Of a stretch of DNA of 64,000 bases, positions 20,388 to 31,700 are shown one piece after another (within the stretch, counting starts at the first letter, position 1; each line of letters begins with the position of its first letter). The notes beneath the pieces were generated by a model that had not been told where the DNA came from, searched no databases, and worked only from the letters and a program-made list of their open reading frames with translations. This DNA is from Panonychus citri (taxonomy: Eukaryota; Arthropoda; Arachnida; Trombidiformes; Tetranychidae): NCBI RefSeq assembly GCF_014898815.1, contig NW_026515424.1, positions 25,505-89,504 of the forward strand. The letters are read 5' to 3'. The translations under genes and the position numbers were made by a program.

Positions 20388-21135
20388 GATCTCAATGATG
20401 CGCCTTCAATATTACTTGATCCATGTGATGTTGATGGTGAAGTGGCTTCCATTTCAGCTCTGATTTTCTTATTCAAAATATAATTTTTTATTGGTCTGTC
20501 TTCCATTACACAAATTTCCAGTAAATAATCCATTCCATTTGGTTTCTTACCAACAATGTCCTCTGAGGATAAGTATTTAACAATGTCGTTTACATTACTG
20601 CCTTTTATATATCCTGCACCTTTCCTTACACGTCCATTTTTATCAATAAGACCAGGAATACCAAGTAGAACCGTTTTGAGTGAGGTTGATTTATCCACAG
20701 GAGTTGATGGACCTGGTTTAACGCTGTTGATTAGTCTAGAGAAAAAACTTTCATTTCGAGATGGCTCACTCTCAACTTTGCTATTATTCGCTTCATTTTC
20801 AGTATAATCAAAAATATTACTTTCATCATATTCAATATTTTCAGCAACATCCTCACCATCATAAATATTACTAACATTATTGTTATTATTGAAATTAATC
20901 TCTCATTAGGAGTCTCTTCTGATGTAATTTTTTTCATGCTATGTCAATCAAGGTTTTGACAGTTTCAGGAGATGGTTCAGATCTTCCAATTTTCTAGCTA
21001 AATTATCGTTGTGAAATTTAACTTTGTTTCAACCGGTAAGTTTTTGTTGAAGAGTTGTTTAGTTTTACTGGGTCTGATACAATTTCTTTTGTATTTATCT
21101 TCAGAAACAAGATACATACGAGTTAATGAATTCAT
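20363..21135 (-). CDS. Conserved Polinton protein of unknown function, frameshifted
   Basis: Starts MNSLTRMYLVSEDKYKRN at 21,135, with its start 2 bp after the stop of the next gene upstream. The middle is acidic and low-complexity (Asn/Glu/Asp). The C-terminal domain has GIPGLIDKNGRVRKGAGYI and a KYLSSEDIVGKKPNGMDYLL segment, then a Ser/Thr tail. The M-Y-L-V-x-E-D-x-Y opening and the G-x-x-x-x-x-I-x-x-Y-L module resemble a small protein that I have seen recurring near integrase genes in Polintons and adintoviruses; no function is established to my knowledge. Frameshifts lie near 20,700, 20,890, 20,940 and 21,000. The end overlaps the integrase start. Confidence 0.55.
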
Positions 21136-21137
21136 TA

Positions 21138-21469
21138 TTATCCAATATTATCGGTGACGACCTTAGCTAAAATACTAAGCGGGAACTAAAAGGGCTGATA
21201 GAAAACCTCCGTGTTGGTTGACTATCTTTTACGATCATTGACTTTAGTTGCTTTACCTAGCTTACGTACTTGATTCTTATATAGTTTCAGCTTATTTTTA
21301 CACTTCAAGTTAATTGGTATAATTCCTTTCAGAATATTCCGTGCGATATCAGAAATAACTGTGTAAATACTATTTTGCACTGATGAAAATTTGTTTTCTT
21401 TACCCGCTGATTTAGCTTTAGCTAATTTCTTTAAACAAGAGTAGCATTCAACTGCTTTTTAACGCTCAT
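21138..21469 (-). CDS. Small basic Polinton protein with QHGGFLSALLVP motif, frameshifted
   Basis: About 110 residues predicted, starting MSVKKQLNAT. The body is Lys-rich, then comes QHGGFLSALLVP and a hydrophobic end. Polintons and adintoviruses often carry a small protein with a 'K/R-rich, then Q-x-G-G-F-L' C-terminus; its function is unknown, possibly a virion or membrane-active peptide. One-base losses lie near 21,432, 21,230 and 21,175. It sits between the ATPase and the unknown gene in the same orientation. Confidence 0.5.
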
Positions 21470-21504
21470 TTTATAGATTTGATAACATGTTATTTTCCTT
21501 AATT

Positions 21505-22122
21505 TTATATAATGTATGTTGTGATGTATTCTTCTTCATTTAAAACATTAGTCATAAATCTAGTTTCAACTGAGTTTCGGTCTCAAATCAATGAATAAGT
21601 ATGTGAATGGGTTTTTGTTGCGTCTTCGAATATAGCCTGTAATTTGTTCATTTTCGTGGTAACATTTGTCTAGCTATATTAGTTATTATTGATTGATCTC
21701 GATTCTTGAATAAAACTATGTATTGTGAATTTAAAGATATATTTCGACTTTCTTTTCCTTTACAGAAAAGTTCTGCATTATCAAGATAATAGATAAATTT
21801 CTATGATGGGATCCCTTAGTAATTCACTTATAACTTTTGAGTTTGTTGACTCAGCCATTAAGTCGTCTATGATAATCCATTCTGGTATTATTCCATCGAA
21901 CTTATCAATGATATTTTCTGGTAAGCCTTGAATAAAATTAACATTTGACATTGATGTGAATATCTTGGTATTCGCCATAAAAATATGTGATACGTTCTGG
22001 TGGAGGAGAACTCATTTTATTTGCTGATTCGATAAGTTTTCGTAACCATTCTGTTTTCCACATCCAGTTGGACCCGCGACTAACATTGTGAAAGGATGAT
22101 GTAAATAAACGCGATAGGGCAT
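21505..22122 (-). CDS. FtsK/HerA-type packaging ATPase, frameshifted
   Basis: Motor that pumps DNA into capsids. Walker A (GPTGCGK) is encoded near 22,055-22,075, with one A missing directly after the Lys codon. Walker B is PEWIIIDDLM near 21,865. A later conserved region has LFCKGKESRNISLNSQYIVLF-like sequence and an arginine-bearing segment near 21,680. The C-terminal end has an LRP-type motif common in Polinton ATPases. Predicted length is about 205 residues, close to family size. Breaks lie near 22,055, 21,970, 21,800, 21,640 and 21,570. Confidence 0.85.
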
Positions 22123-22197
22123 CTTGTGAGAGAATTTTATTATATTATCAATCAATCATCGTTTTTATACAATTTGATACTTAATTAATTTCTTTAT

Positions 22198-22833
22198 TTA
22201 TGTAAAGAAAAAGCGTGAGTTGAAAAGAACTGGGTCATCTTTCTTGAATTTAACTAATGCGTCAAAATCAACTGATCGCTCCAATAATTTTGAGGTGTAA
22301 CAAGTTCTAACTTGGTGAGAAATACTTTAGGATAAAATCCATCATAAGTTGAAGTTAATTTGTTATCAGCTGTTGACCAATCCCCAAGTTTCATCATCTT
22401 TCATCAAGATAGGTTGATATTATATAAGCGTCCATCAATTGATTTAATGGTAGATCATCAGTCCAACTAGCATCAAGATGAGTTTTTCCAAGTCACGTAT
22501 AATTTTCATAACGGCAGTTGTAATTATAACCTTTCTATCAAATTGTTGGATACTTATACCGTCTCGAGAATCAAGTGAGATAGTTACATAATGACTACTT
22601 CGTTCCAATGGACTTTCATTCTTAAGAAACAGCTTTATGAACTCCAATAAAAATGTAATCTCCTCAGAAGAAAGGGAAACACCTAGTTTAGTTGGTAATC
22701 CTGCAGCATTATAAGTTCGAATATCCAAACGACGAAGCTTTTCTCCATCTTTAAATCCATAGCTTACCGATACATGAATGTACTCATGAACGAATAATTT
22801 AGTTGAGGTCCAGGTCATAACGGAAAAGGCCAT
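22198..22833 (-). CDS. PC4/p15-like putative ssDNA-binding transcription cofactor, frameshifted
   Basis: The first 115 residues are open (22,481-22,833). Residues 10-65 contain KLFVHEY...LRRLDIRTYN, then a KLGVSLSSEE turn and a LLEFI helix. This recalls the PC4 (p15) fold, whose consensus has V-D-I-R-E-Y, a G-rich turn, G-I-S-L and an amphipathic helix. PC4 proteins bind single-stranded DNA and aid transcription or replication. After a one-base change near 22,481 the frame continues with acidic and aromatic residues to a stop at 22,198, giving about 210 residues. It is the outermost gene at the right end, with a TATA box at 22,931. It could instead be an unrelated beta-rich Polinton protein; the similarity is by eye only. 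Confidence 0.45.
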
Positions 22834-22930
22834 TTTATATGATTAAATTGAACACGAGATTTTTAATTCAAACAATATAAAACACGCTATACTAATAATG
22901 ATGTGACGTTTTTTTAATTTTGTTTTCTTT

Positions 22931-22937
22931 ATTTATA
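22931..22937 (-). promoter_or_regulatory. TATA box at the inner edge of the right TIR
   Basis: The minus strand reads TATAAAT about 95 bp upstream of the PC4-like start codon, mirroring the left-end TATA box. Confidence 0.45.
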
Positions 22938-22989
22938 CCATTGAATGATGTTTAGAGGTGTTTAGACTTCCTAACAAAGATAAAACCGG

Positions 22990-23338
22990 TTTGTCCTAGA
23001 GGTGACAGTAGTTAAATTGATTAAAACCTGTTTGTCTTGGAGATGGTAATGTATTTTAAATGTATTGAATTAAAACAGGTTTGAGGTGGATTAGAAATGA
23101 CAGTGTTATTTCTAAGACATTTACTGCGCATGAGTTTTACTGGGTTGAGGTGGATTAGAAATGACAATGTTATTTCTGAGCCAATTTGTATGCGCGCCGT
23201 TTTTGAATGGGGGTGGAGTGGAAGTGGCAGGGACATTTCTGGACATGGGGTGAAAATGACAGTGGAGTAGAAATGACAGTGGAGTAGAAATGACAGTGGA
23301 GTGGAAGTGGCATGTAAAAAAATTATGGTGGGTCCGGG
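22990..23338 (-). repeat. Right inverted terminal repeat with reiterated sub-terminal motif
   Basis: 22,990-23,205 is inverted relative to 1-158. The motif GGATTAGAAATGACAGTG and close variants recur at about 23,090, 23,151 and, as AGAAATGACAGTGGAGT, three times at 23,245-23,310. The outermost sequence is G-rich (GGTGGGTCCGGGGGTGG). The repeats could be binding sites for integrase or the terminal protein. Confidence 0.85.
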
Positions 23339-23340
23339 GG

Positions 23341-23790
23341 TGGACATTTATTGCTACTGATGTTGTTTGTATCGCTGTTGTTGTTGTCTAGTTCAATTGG
23401 TACGATATTAGAAGAGTTGTTATTATTCGCGCATTTTGCACAAAATAATTCATTAGTGTCATTATCGAAAAATTGAGCGATACACTTGCTACATTTGGAG
23501 CATGGTTGATCATCAGTCTCCGAACTGAGAATCACAACGCAACATCTTTTCGATGGTAAAAGCGTTCGATAAAACTAAGTAAATGAGCCTCACAAAAATC
23601 TTTTCATAACAAAACAATGAAAATGGTTTGCTTGTCATAAACGGAATCATCTTCACATCTTTCTTGTCGATAGTTTTGAGATAATCAGTTTTTGAGTTCA
23701 TATTTACACAATATGAACAGGAATGATATATTGAGCGCTCTAAATGGGCTGTATGGTGTGACTTTGATCGTGACCACAATCCAATTGATT
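23341..23790 (-). pseudogene. U8: zinc-finger 5' fragment of the array gene, cut by the Polinton
   Basis: Two pieces (23,513-23,779 and 23,323-23,535) match the RING/B-box-like N-terminus of the array family: a relic of the first Cys cluster, then DDQPCSKCSKCIAQFFD and TNELFCAKCANN, then IVPIELDNNN. Homology to 63,050-63,500 stops at about 23,341, where Polinton terminal sequence begins. The remaining coiled-coil and TPR parts are absent here, so the gene was split by the insertion. Frameshifts are also present. Confidence 0.85.
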
Positions 23791-24486
23791 ATCATATCCA
23801 GTTATTTACTCAATCCCTAGATCAAACAAAACTCGAACATTCAAGTAAAAGGTTAGTAAATAATAGTCAAGAATGCTATACTCTCTTCTTCCGTAATCAA
23901 GAGAGAAATGATCAAAAGAGTCATAAGCATAAATATTGAAAGCTAATTATCACGATTACATGAGCTTTGAAAATTACTATCGAAATATTGTTTGGAAATT
24001 GTTTAAAGTAACTGTTGAGAGGTTTAAATTGGCACCACTACTTATCAATTGATCATTTGATGTAAATTTTTCTGTTGAAAATCAATTGACCTTCACGATG
24101 AATGTTTTTCTTTAGTTACTTTTTATCTTTTTCTTACCTTAATTTGTTTTATGTTTTATGTTATCTGTTTTTTTTCCAATAAAAAAACACTTGAAAATTT
24201 AGCTTATGAAAAGTTTATATAAAATTAATTCATTAATTAACTAATGATAACTAATAAGTAATAGCAATCAACTGAACCTGTTCGTTTTTCAAAAGACCAG
24301 TAAATTCTGTAATTTATTTCGTTGAAAATCATAGACTATCACGATGAATGTTTTTTGAATTACTTTTCATCTTTTTTCTAATTTTGATTAGTTTTTAATT
24401 ACATTTCTCCTTTACCCTTTTCCCATGTAATTTTATTTCTTTCTCTATCTCTTTTGCAATTCAATTTTCCTCTGTGTATGTTAAGT
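23791..24486. other. Spacer upstream/downstream of array units
   Basis: No ORF that I trust. Around 24,185-24,300 it shares an AT-rich block with 57,270-57,385 and 63,905-64,000 (AAAACACTYGAAAATTT, then AACTRATGATAACTA, then CAATCAACTAAACCTGTT), which lie 5' of U2 and U1. A diverged tandem echo of the same block begins near 24,040. Confidence 0.6.
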
Positions 24487-27474
24487 GATAATCGGCGAAG
24501 TAATAGTAAATCTTTGAGTAACATGATGTCTGGTAATATTTCTAAGCCTCAATTAGTTTTACATTATCTAAATATTTATTGAGCAGATTAAAAATCTTTC
24601 AGGATTATAAATTCAGGATTTGTCGAAATCTGGTAAATTTTTAGGAGTAAAGTGATAATATATCAAATAAATAGTCTCCAACTGTAGATTAACCACTATT
24701 CCTTTATGAGTGGTCATTAAGCTACATTTAAACTTGTTATGGAAACATCCAAGCCTACTAAGGATTAATTTCACTATGGTGTTATAAACTTGATTGGTCG
24801 AGAAATCGAGTGATAAAGCTGAAAACTTCACCAACCTTTGTTATTCTCTAGATAAACGTGAATCAATCAAGCTCGCAGCCTTATTTTCGTCAGTGTTACC
24901 AAGTCTCAGGTCGTTCATAAATGTTTTTAGAATACAAGGCCAGGCCATTGCATTGTAATCTTCATTTTGTATGCTAAAAGCTTAGAAAATTTTCTATCAA
25001 TTGATAGTTTATCTTCATTCTTCAAACACATTAGTATTAGATTTAGCATCTGATGAGTTTATTGATTGCGTTGTGAAAGTATTTCGATCCCTCGTTTCTA
25101 TTGTTTTGATGATTGAATAGCTTGAGAAAAATACTTTTCATCTTGTTTAGAAAGTTGAGATTCCGATGCTAAAAGTTCAAAGGTTTCTTCATTTCGATGT
25201 TGATCCAATAATGTGTCCAATTTATTTTCATTCATTTTGTTTATCATTGATTTAAGGGAAAATGAGGTGTAAACATGAAATTGGAAGCAGGTGGATTTTT
25301 TCCTTTTGAGACTAATGGTATTTGTTTCGAGCAATAACTGGTTAGAATAAAATGTTCCACTTGAGCTTCGTTTTGTGTTTGTTCCTGTAACTCCTCTTTT
25401 TGAACTAATTCACGAGTTAAAATACTTTCAGGGAAGAAAGTATTGTGAATATCTTTTTGTACATTTTGTCGACTGTTTCATCGGTTGTCTTTTTATCACG
25501 AACTGATCTTCGTTTCATAGATAACTCAGGACTTGACCCGCGTGTCTTTCGCTTATTATTTTGATTTAGGGCTTCCTGGTGAGAACTGCGGATAGATCGA
25601 GAAGCATTGCCATTTGGGACAGGATTGAAAGAGATAGTGATTGATATTAACAAGTTTCGATCGACTTTATGTTCTGTCATTTTGTTTTTAACGTCTAGCA
25701 AGGCTGAAATGACAGATTTTAAAGAATTATAGCTGGTGTCATTGAGATCGAAACTTAAAGATCTCTGAACAACTTCTTGTTTTGCTTCACTTTCCTTTTG
25801 TCGCTCATGGAGTTGTTTTAAATTCTCCAGAACTTCTAAAAGTTTACTTTTTCTTTCTAAGCCTTGCTGGATTCCAATTTTTAGATAATTAAGACGGACA
25901 GGCAATTTGGATTCTAAAGATGGCGAAAGTTTCAACATCTCTGAGACTAATACACGAGCTTTAAAGTAATTGCCATCCTTCATTAATCCTTTGATTGCGA
26001 GTTGTAGACAATTATTGTGATCATTGAATAAGAAATAAAGACCCATTAAAGTGTCGAGAACAAACCAATTGTTTGGATCGATTCGATGAGCTGCTTGAAA
26101 CATATTCGAGCAAACTGCAAATCTACTGACTGATTAAGTACTCGTTTACCAGTTTCAATTTATAGAGTAACATCACCACCAGCAATGGAAGAACAGTCGA
26201 GAAAATAATCCAAATCATTTCTTGTAAGTTGTTTTGATTCGTGAGGTTGACAAACTTTTGTTGGATACAGTTGATAAGATTGCTTGACTTACAGGGGCAG
26301 GATGGAGAGTTACATTCATTTTATGGCGAAGATGATATTTGATAAAGTCGTGAGTCAATTTAAGTATATTATCTGGAAAGAATGGACTATGATTAGACTT
26401 CCAATTCCGTGGGCCAGGAACCAACTCATGAAAATCAGTCTCTTCGATCCAGCTAAAACCGATTTTGTTAATTCAGGAATATTAGACGATTGGACGATCT
26501 CTTCAACCCACAGCCGTAATTTCGAGTCCGCAAGTTTATAGTTGAGTTTATCCGATTTGATTAGATTAATTATTCCAAGTTTATCACTGCGATTCAATAG
26601 ATCCAAAAATTGTTTAACTTTGTCAGCTGCTTTATTTATTCGCTTATTCGCTGTAAATAAAGAGATAATACAAATGTTAAAGGTGCTAAGTAAATGCTGA
26701 TGTACAATATCTCTTTGACCTATCCATAGAAAATCAAATTAAATTCAAGCTGAGTTCAGTTCAGTACGGTGATAGTATGATAAATAGACTCAAGAAGTAT
26801 TTAATGGATAATAAAATAGATGAAGAATCAATATTTACTTTTATCATAATTTAATGGGAAGATGATCATATTAACCACGTTAAAGTCATTGTCGCCGCTA
26901 AATTTTCATCAATTAATCAATTAACTGATTTGTTGATTACATTCCTTGTAGATAAAAATCAAATATTCAAGTTAAAGGTTTTCAATAATATTCAAAAGTA
27001 GTACTCTCTTCTTTCATGATCAAGAAAGAAATGCACAGTGCGTCTAAAAGTAACTTTATGAACATTTATGAACATAAAAACGTCACTTTGATCATGACCT
27101 TAGTCTTACTTGTTGATCAATTGATTACTCATTCTCGTTACATAAAAATGTAAAATCTCTGGCTATAAAAATGCAATTGGAATCATCTCACATATTTTCC
27201 TGTCTATGACTTTGAGGTAATCAGCTTCGATGAGATCAGATTTACATAAGGCACATGGTCGGTTTTCTTGTTTACAACGATGACAAAATGTCTTTAAACA
27301 TTTGTGAACATAAAAAACTTCACTTTGATCGTGATCACAGTCCAACTTGGTGATTGGTTGATTACTCATTCCTACTTATTACTTTCATCAAAAATATTCC
27401 CTGACTATAAAAAATCAAATATTCAAGATAAATGTTAGTCAATAAGAATTAAGAATCAAAACTCACTTCTTTTA
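24487..27474 (-). pseudogene. U7: decayed TRIM-CABIN1-like gene copy
   Basis: Minus strand. An exon-1 relic lies at 27,466-27,474 (start codon ATG changed to ATA, donor GTGAGT). A RING-like half-exon with its own Met is at 27,163-27,369 (LDCDHDQSEVFYVHKCLKTF, then CHRCKQENRPCALC). Between 26,620 and 27,160 are scrambled 5' relics, with the B-boxes and coiled coil missing. The TPR body is open at 25,417-26,103 (FEAAH-type repeat, PNNWFVLDTLMG, GNYFKARVLVSEML, basic KRRSVRDKK). A deletion shared with U5 then removes the segment before 25,334. Beyond 24,834 the sequence is more like U3 and breaks up, ending near 24,487 in the YLADYY region; exons 3 and 4 are absent. Several substitutions as well as indels argue for real decay. 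Confidence 0.85.
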
Positions 27475-28403
27475 TGAGCAATAGGAAAATGATCAGAGGT
27501 TCTAAAGGTAACTTCAAGAACGTTCAGCATCATTAATTAGCATTTTCTATGTGATGAAACTTCAAATCTCTCCCCCCAAATCGTTTCCTTTGTCTCTTTC
27601 TTTTTCTCTAAAACAACAAAAACATCGATTTTTTTCAAAATTATTACGTCAGCATCGATCATCGTATATCTAAATAATCGCTCATCTCTAGGGTGAGTTC
27701 ACAAGAAATTTTCTTTGCTATTACAGTTTAATTGTGGATTAAATTGTCCAACTGATTTGAGTAAACGATCTCTCTTTCTGCTAGCAAGCTAATTGCTAAT
27801 GAATTTGATGACTCGCACATTCAAATATCAATTAACTTTATATTGTATTTTAATATTTTAGGCAACAGGTTAAATTTGACTAAATTATTTTCGTGAATTT
27901 GTAAACATTCAAAAAGAAAAGGAACAAAAACCAAAAGGTGCGCGACTCGAATGTTAATTAACCAGAATTTTCCTTCTTAATCCCAATTCATTTGGATGAT
28001 ATGTTTATCTATTCTTACTTTTTATTTGTACACATTCTCTGTATATCGGCTTTAATTGGCACCAAAGTGTCATGGTTTCTTTTCGCTGTTTAAATGTTAA
28101 ATCAACTTCTCAAAAACATTTTCCAAGATTGGCCTGATCTATGTCACGAAGATATACACTTTTGATTAACAAGAAATTTTCTCTCAATAACAGTTTAATT
28201 GTCCAACTGATTTGAGTAAACGTTTTTCTTTCTCTTACAAGCTAATTTCTGATAAGTTTAATGACTCACATTCGATAATATCAATTACAGTTAATTGTAT
28301 TTTAATACAAAAATAAACATAAAAGAAATTTCATTGTCCACTTCCGATCGCAAAGAATCTATTTTGACCAATAAAATATTAAAGTAACATTTTAATTCAT
28401 TTC
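27475..28403. other. Inter-unit spacer, repeated in the array
   Basis: Non-coding. The same sequence recurs at 33,833-34,766 and twice, shortened, in 38,930-40,080. It contains GCGCGACTCGAATGTTAATT and ATATCGGCTTTAATTGGCAC. Copies differ in run lengths, for example GCGCGCG against GCGCG. Confidence 0.8.
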
Positions 28404-28682
28404 TCATACGACCAATCTCTTTATTGAATTAGGCCATATTTCGTTTTCTATCTCAATCGTATACTCATTTAGTTTTGTGTTCAATAGATTCAATCGCTTT
28501 TGTACATCAGCACGATAAATTTCAAGATTTTCGATAATATTTTCGACGAGTTCAATGTTCCACAAGAAACTTAAACGATTTTCTTGCCTGCACTCATCAC
28601 AAAAAGTCTTCAAACATTTGTGAAAGAATAAGAGAAGGGGATAAAGAGATTCAAAGGTTGAATTGAGTGAAAGGTCGGCCAA
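28404..28682 (-). pseudogene. Orphan 5' relic (intron 1, partial zinc finger, coiled-coil start)
   Basis: Starts MADLSLNSTFESLYP, which is read-through of sequence homologous to intron 1 of U1. It joins directly to a fragment with CDECRQENRLSFLW and then EIYRADVQKRLNLLNTKL, the start of the coiled coil. The first RING cysteines and both B-boxes are deleted. The same fused relic follows U5 (34,767) and U4 (40,083), so it was copied with the repeat unit. Confidence 0.8.
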
Positions 28683-28788
28683 TGGATAAAAATGGAATGA
28701 CCAAGGAAATATTCAAGAATTCGTTAAAGATTCTGGCTAATTTGAGAAATATTGTTAAAAAAATCATCATGGAAATGGATTAATAAAA

Positions 28789-31700
28789 TTAATCAATTGT
28801 TACACATTCGACATGTTCTTCGAGAAATTGTTGAGCCTGTTGTTTATAAATAGGATATTCCATCAATTTGTTACAAATTCTCCTTACATCCTCTTTAATT
28901 TGATCTAAATTGTTACGATTTCCTTTTGCTTTTGCAATTCGACTTTCGTAAACGTTGAAACAATTTTCCATTGCTTGTTTTCCAAGATAGATACGATCGG
29001 TTTCACGAAGAAACTTTGCTACTCAATTCTGATGAAACCAAAAGCGTTGTGATTTCAAACAATTGTTCAGCATCTCCCAAATTCTTGTTTACATTAATCA
29101 ATAACTGACTTGATCGAAGCATATGAGTGACGTAACTTCCTGGTCTCTCTAATATGTCATCTGGTGTCGTTTGAATAGGAATAGACGCGAAGATACAGTC
29201 AAGTCAAAAGACCTTCAAACGTACATTCTGAAGCAGTTGAACTTTCCTCATCTGATGAAAAGCCTTGTGAAGAAGTTGGAAATTGAAATGATTTTGTAAG
29301 TACCTTTGTGAGAATCGATAGTCTTTAGTCAGAAAATAATGATGAGCAATTCGATAGAGTGATTTGTAATGCCGATGATAATCTTCTAAAATGTAAAGAA
29401 TCTCTTCAAGACACATTTGTACTATTCTGGTGAATAGTTTCTCACTGTCACTTTCGAGGATTCCATCATGGACCAGAGTAACCAAATCAGTCACCGTTTC
29501 GTTGGCATCTTCCATAATTTCATCATCTGTTTCATCTCTTGGATTAAACTTAGCAACGTAATAGCTTTTTTCAGCACGAATTAGAAACAACATGATCTGT
29601 GATAATATTTTTGCTGGCGGAGTTTTGTGCCTATAAATATACTTGAGGACACAAGCGTGAATACGATAGTGAAATTCGGCGCGAAAACACATATCATTGA
29701 CATTACTACTGTTACTTAGTATTGCTGGACTTGAGAGCATATGAAGCTTAGATAATTCATAATATCGAAGTGTTTGTAAGATGTTACTTCTTTCAGCGAT
29801 TTTTCCTAAGAAATAATAATTCATCCAAATTTCATCAGCATCACCAAATTTGTTAGCTGATTCGAAGCAAACTCGAGCTTGATCTAAGAATTGCTTTCGC
29901 CGTTGATTCATTGCTTCTTTTCTCGAATTTTCCAAAACTGGTCCAAATTTTATGACTCGAGAAATATAACTCGCGATGTTATAAGCACACTTTCCATATT
30001 TAATCATTAATTTAGATTCACCTTCTTTAAGTCGAAGTGCTTCATTGTAACATCGACTTGCTTTCTCTCCCAAAAGCAACACTTCATCAATAGCTGAGTA
30101 GAAAACTTGACAACTCTGTTTCAAAAGAAATTAGAGATTGGTTAAAGATCAGAATTTTAGCAAAATAAACATAAGATTAAATACTCACTGGCAAAGAATA
30201 GCAATGGTAGATTAGATTTTTCATTGCGAGAGTACAACCAGCCCATGAATCAAATCGATTGCAATTTAAAGTTAGATCAAGAATATAAAATTTGATGGCT
30301 TCTCTGCGAATTAGATGAATAATATTAAGAAACGTTTAAATTTGCTAGCTATTAAATGAATTAACTTACCGAACCTCTTTGTTTTTCAAGTAATAATCAG
30401 CTAAATAATAGTAAAGATCTTGAGTAACATGATTTTTTGGAATAATTGTAGGCTCAATTGATTTTCCATGATCGATATATTCTTTGATAGAATTGGAAAA
30501 TCTTTCAGGATTTAAATTGTCAGGGACCAAGGGAAGCAAATTGCGTAACATTTCCTCAATATTTGAGCCAATCGATTTACTTGTTTCACTATCAAAAGTT
30601 GGTAAAGTTTTAGGAATGAAGTGATTGTAAATAGTACGAATGTCCTTCCAACGTAGAGTAACTCTCGCTTCATGATGAGAGATAAGGAAGCTACATTTCA
30701 ATTGATTGTAGAAACAACCAAGACAGCTGTTGATTAGTCTCTCTTTCTTTTGTTACATTGATTAATCAGATAATCTAATGATAGAGATAAAAACTCTCCA
30801 TTGTTATCACCACAAGCACCTCCATGACCTAAATAATCGTGAACTGAACCAATCAAACCGGTGATTTTTCCTTCGTCAGTTTTACCAACTCGCATTTCAT
30901 TTATAAATGTTTGTAGAATACAAGTCCAGGCCATTGCATTGTAGTCTTTAGTCCCTAATTTGAGCAAATTAATGGCCAACTCTCGATCAATTGATAGTTT
31001 ATTTCCATTCTTTAAACAAGCTCGTAACAGTTTTAACAATCGATCAGTTAATTGTTTACTTTTAGCAATTATCTCGATCCCTCGTTTCCATTGTTTTGCA
31101 GACTGAATAGCCTGACAAAGGTACACTTCTTCTTGTCTAGAGAGCTCAGATTTAGATGCTAATAGTTCAACAATTTCTTCGTGTCGATGTTGATCCAATA
31201 ATGTGTCCAATTTATTTTCATTCATCTTGTTTATCATTGATTTAAGAATAGATGAACTGTAAACTGTTTGATTTGTTGTTTGAACCAATTTAAGGTTAGA
31301 TTTTTCGAAAACTTCATTTGCCATTAGAAGATAATCAACTTTAGATTCTTTGATTCCTCGAAGAATCAAAGACGAATGAAAATTTATCATAATCGTTGGG
31401 ATTCAATAAATCTCGTAGATATGGAACTGATTCAGTCAAAAATATTGCTTCAGGTTGATTAAACTTCACTTCATTGGCAGTTAAGATTAAGTTTGTCTCT
31501 TCTGGTGTTATGTTCTTGATTGAAATAGTTGAAAGCAGCGGATAACATTTTCGATGGATTCCATACAGATCCATGAAATTGGAAGGTAATTTGATTAAAT
31601 CTGCTTGGTCTGCTATTTCGTAGAGAAGATCAGAGATAAGCAGGTGGATTTGTTTTCCTTTGAGACGAATGGTATTTGTTTCGAGCGATAACGGGTTAGA

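Larger units (their letters stand above)
11066..20485. repeat. Second copy of a tandem duplication (first copy 5,140-11,065)
   Basis: The 5,926-bp segment running from the middle of the polymerase gene to the 3' end of the unknown late gene is repeated directly. Copy 2 is 9,420 bp, or about 5,910 bp after removing the nested LTR element plus one target duplication. The junction has a 3-bp ATT microhomology shared by the two parental ends (5,137-5,139 and 20,483-20,485). Copies differ mainly by 1-2 bp indels in runs, plus a few substitutions. Confidence 0.92.
1..23340. mobile_element. Polinton/Maverick virus-like element (left end outside window)
   Basis: Seen: inverted terminal repeats at both ends, and between them protein-primed DNA polymerase B, adenain-like protease, two capsid proteins, retroviral-type integrase with chromodomain and an FtsK/HerA-type ATPase. 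That combination defines Polintons (established knowledge). Extra cargo is a dUTPase, a TBP-like protein, a spliced membrane protein and a PC4-like protein. The element is enlarged by a 5.93-kb tandem duplication and a nested LTR retrotransposon; without these it would be about 14 kb within the window. The right end falls near 23,340, where zinc-finger coding sequence of the neighbouring gene array resumes. The left terminus is missing, so the target-site duplication cannot be checked. Nearly every gene has at least one small indel, so it is either inactive or poorly base-called. Confidence 0.95.

Noticed and set aside
23021..23347. 108-codon minus-strand ORF in the right TIR
   Set aside because: Read-through of terminal repeats; low-complexity His/Pro composition and no counterpart in the left TIR.
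26284..26541. Plus-strand ORFs inside the array (also 32,675 and 48,808)
   Set aside because: Antisense of conserved TPR-body exons; they recur only because the minus-strand gene does.
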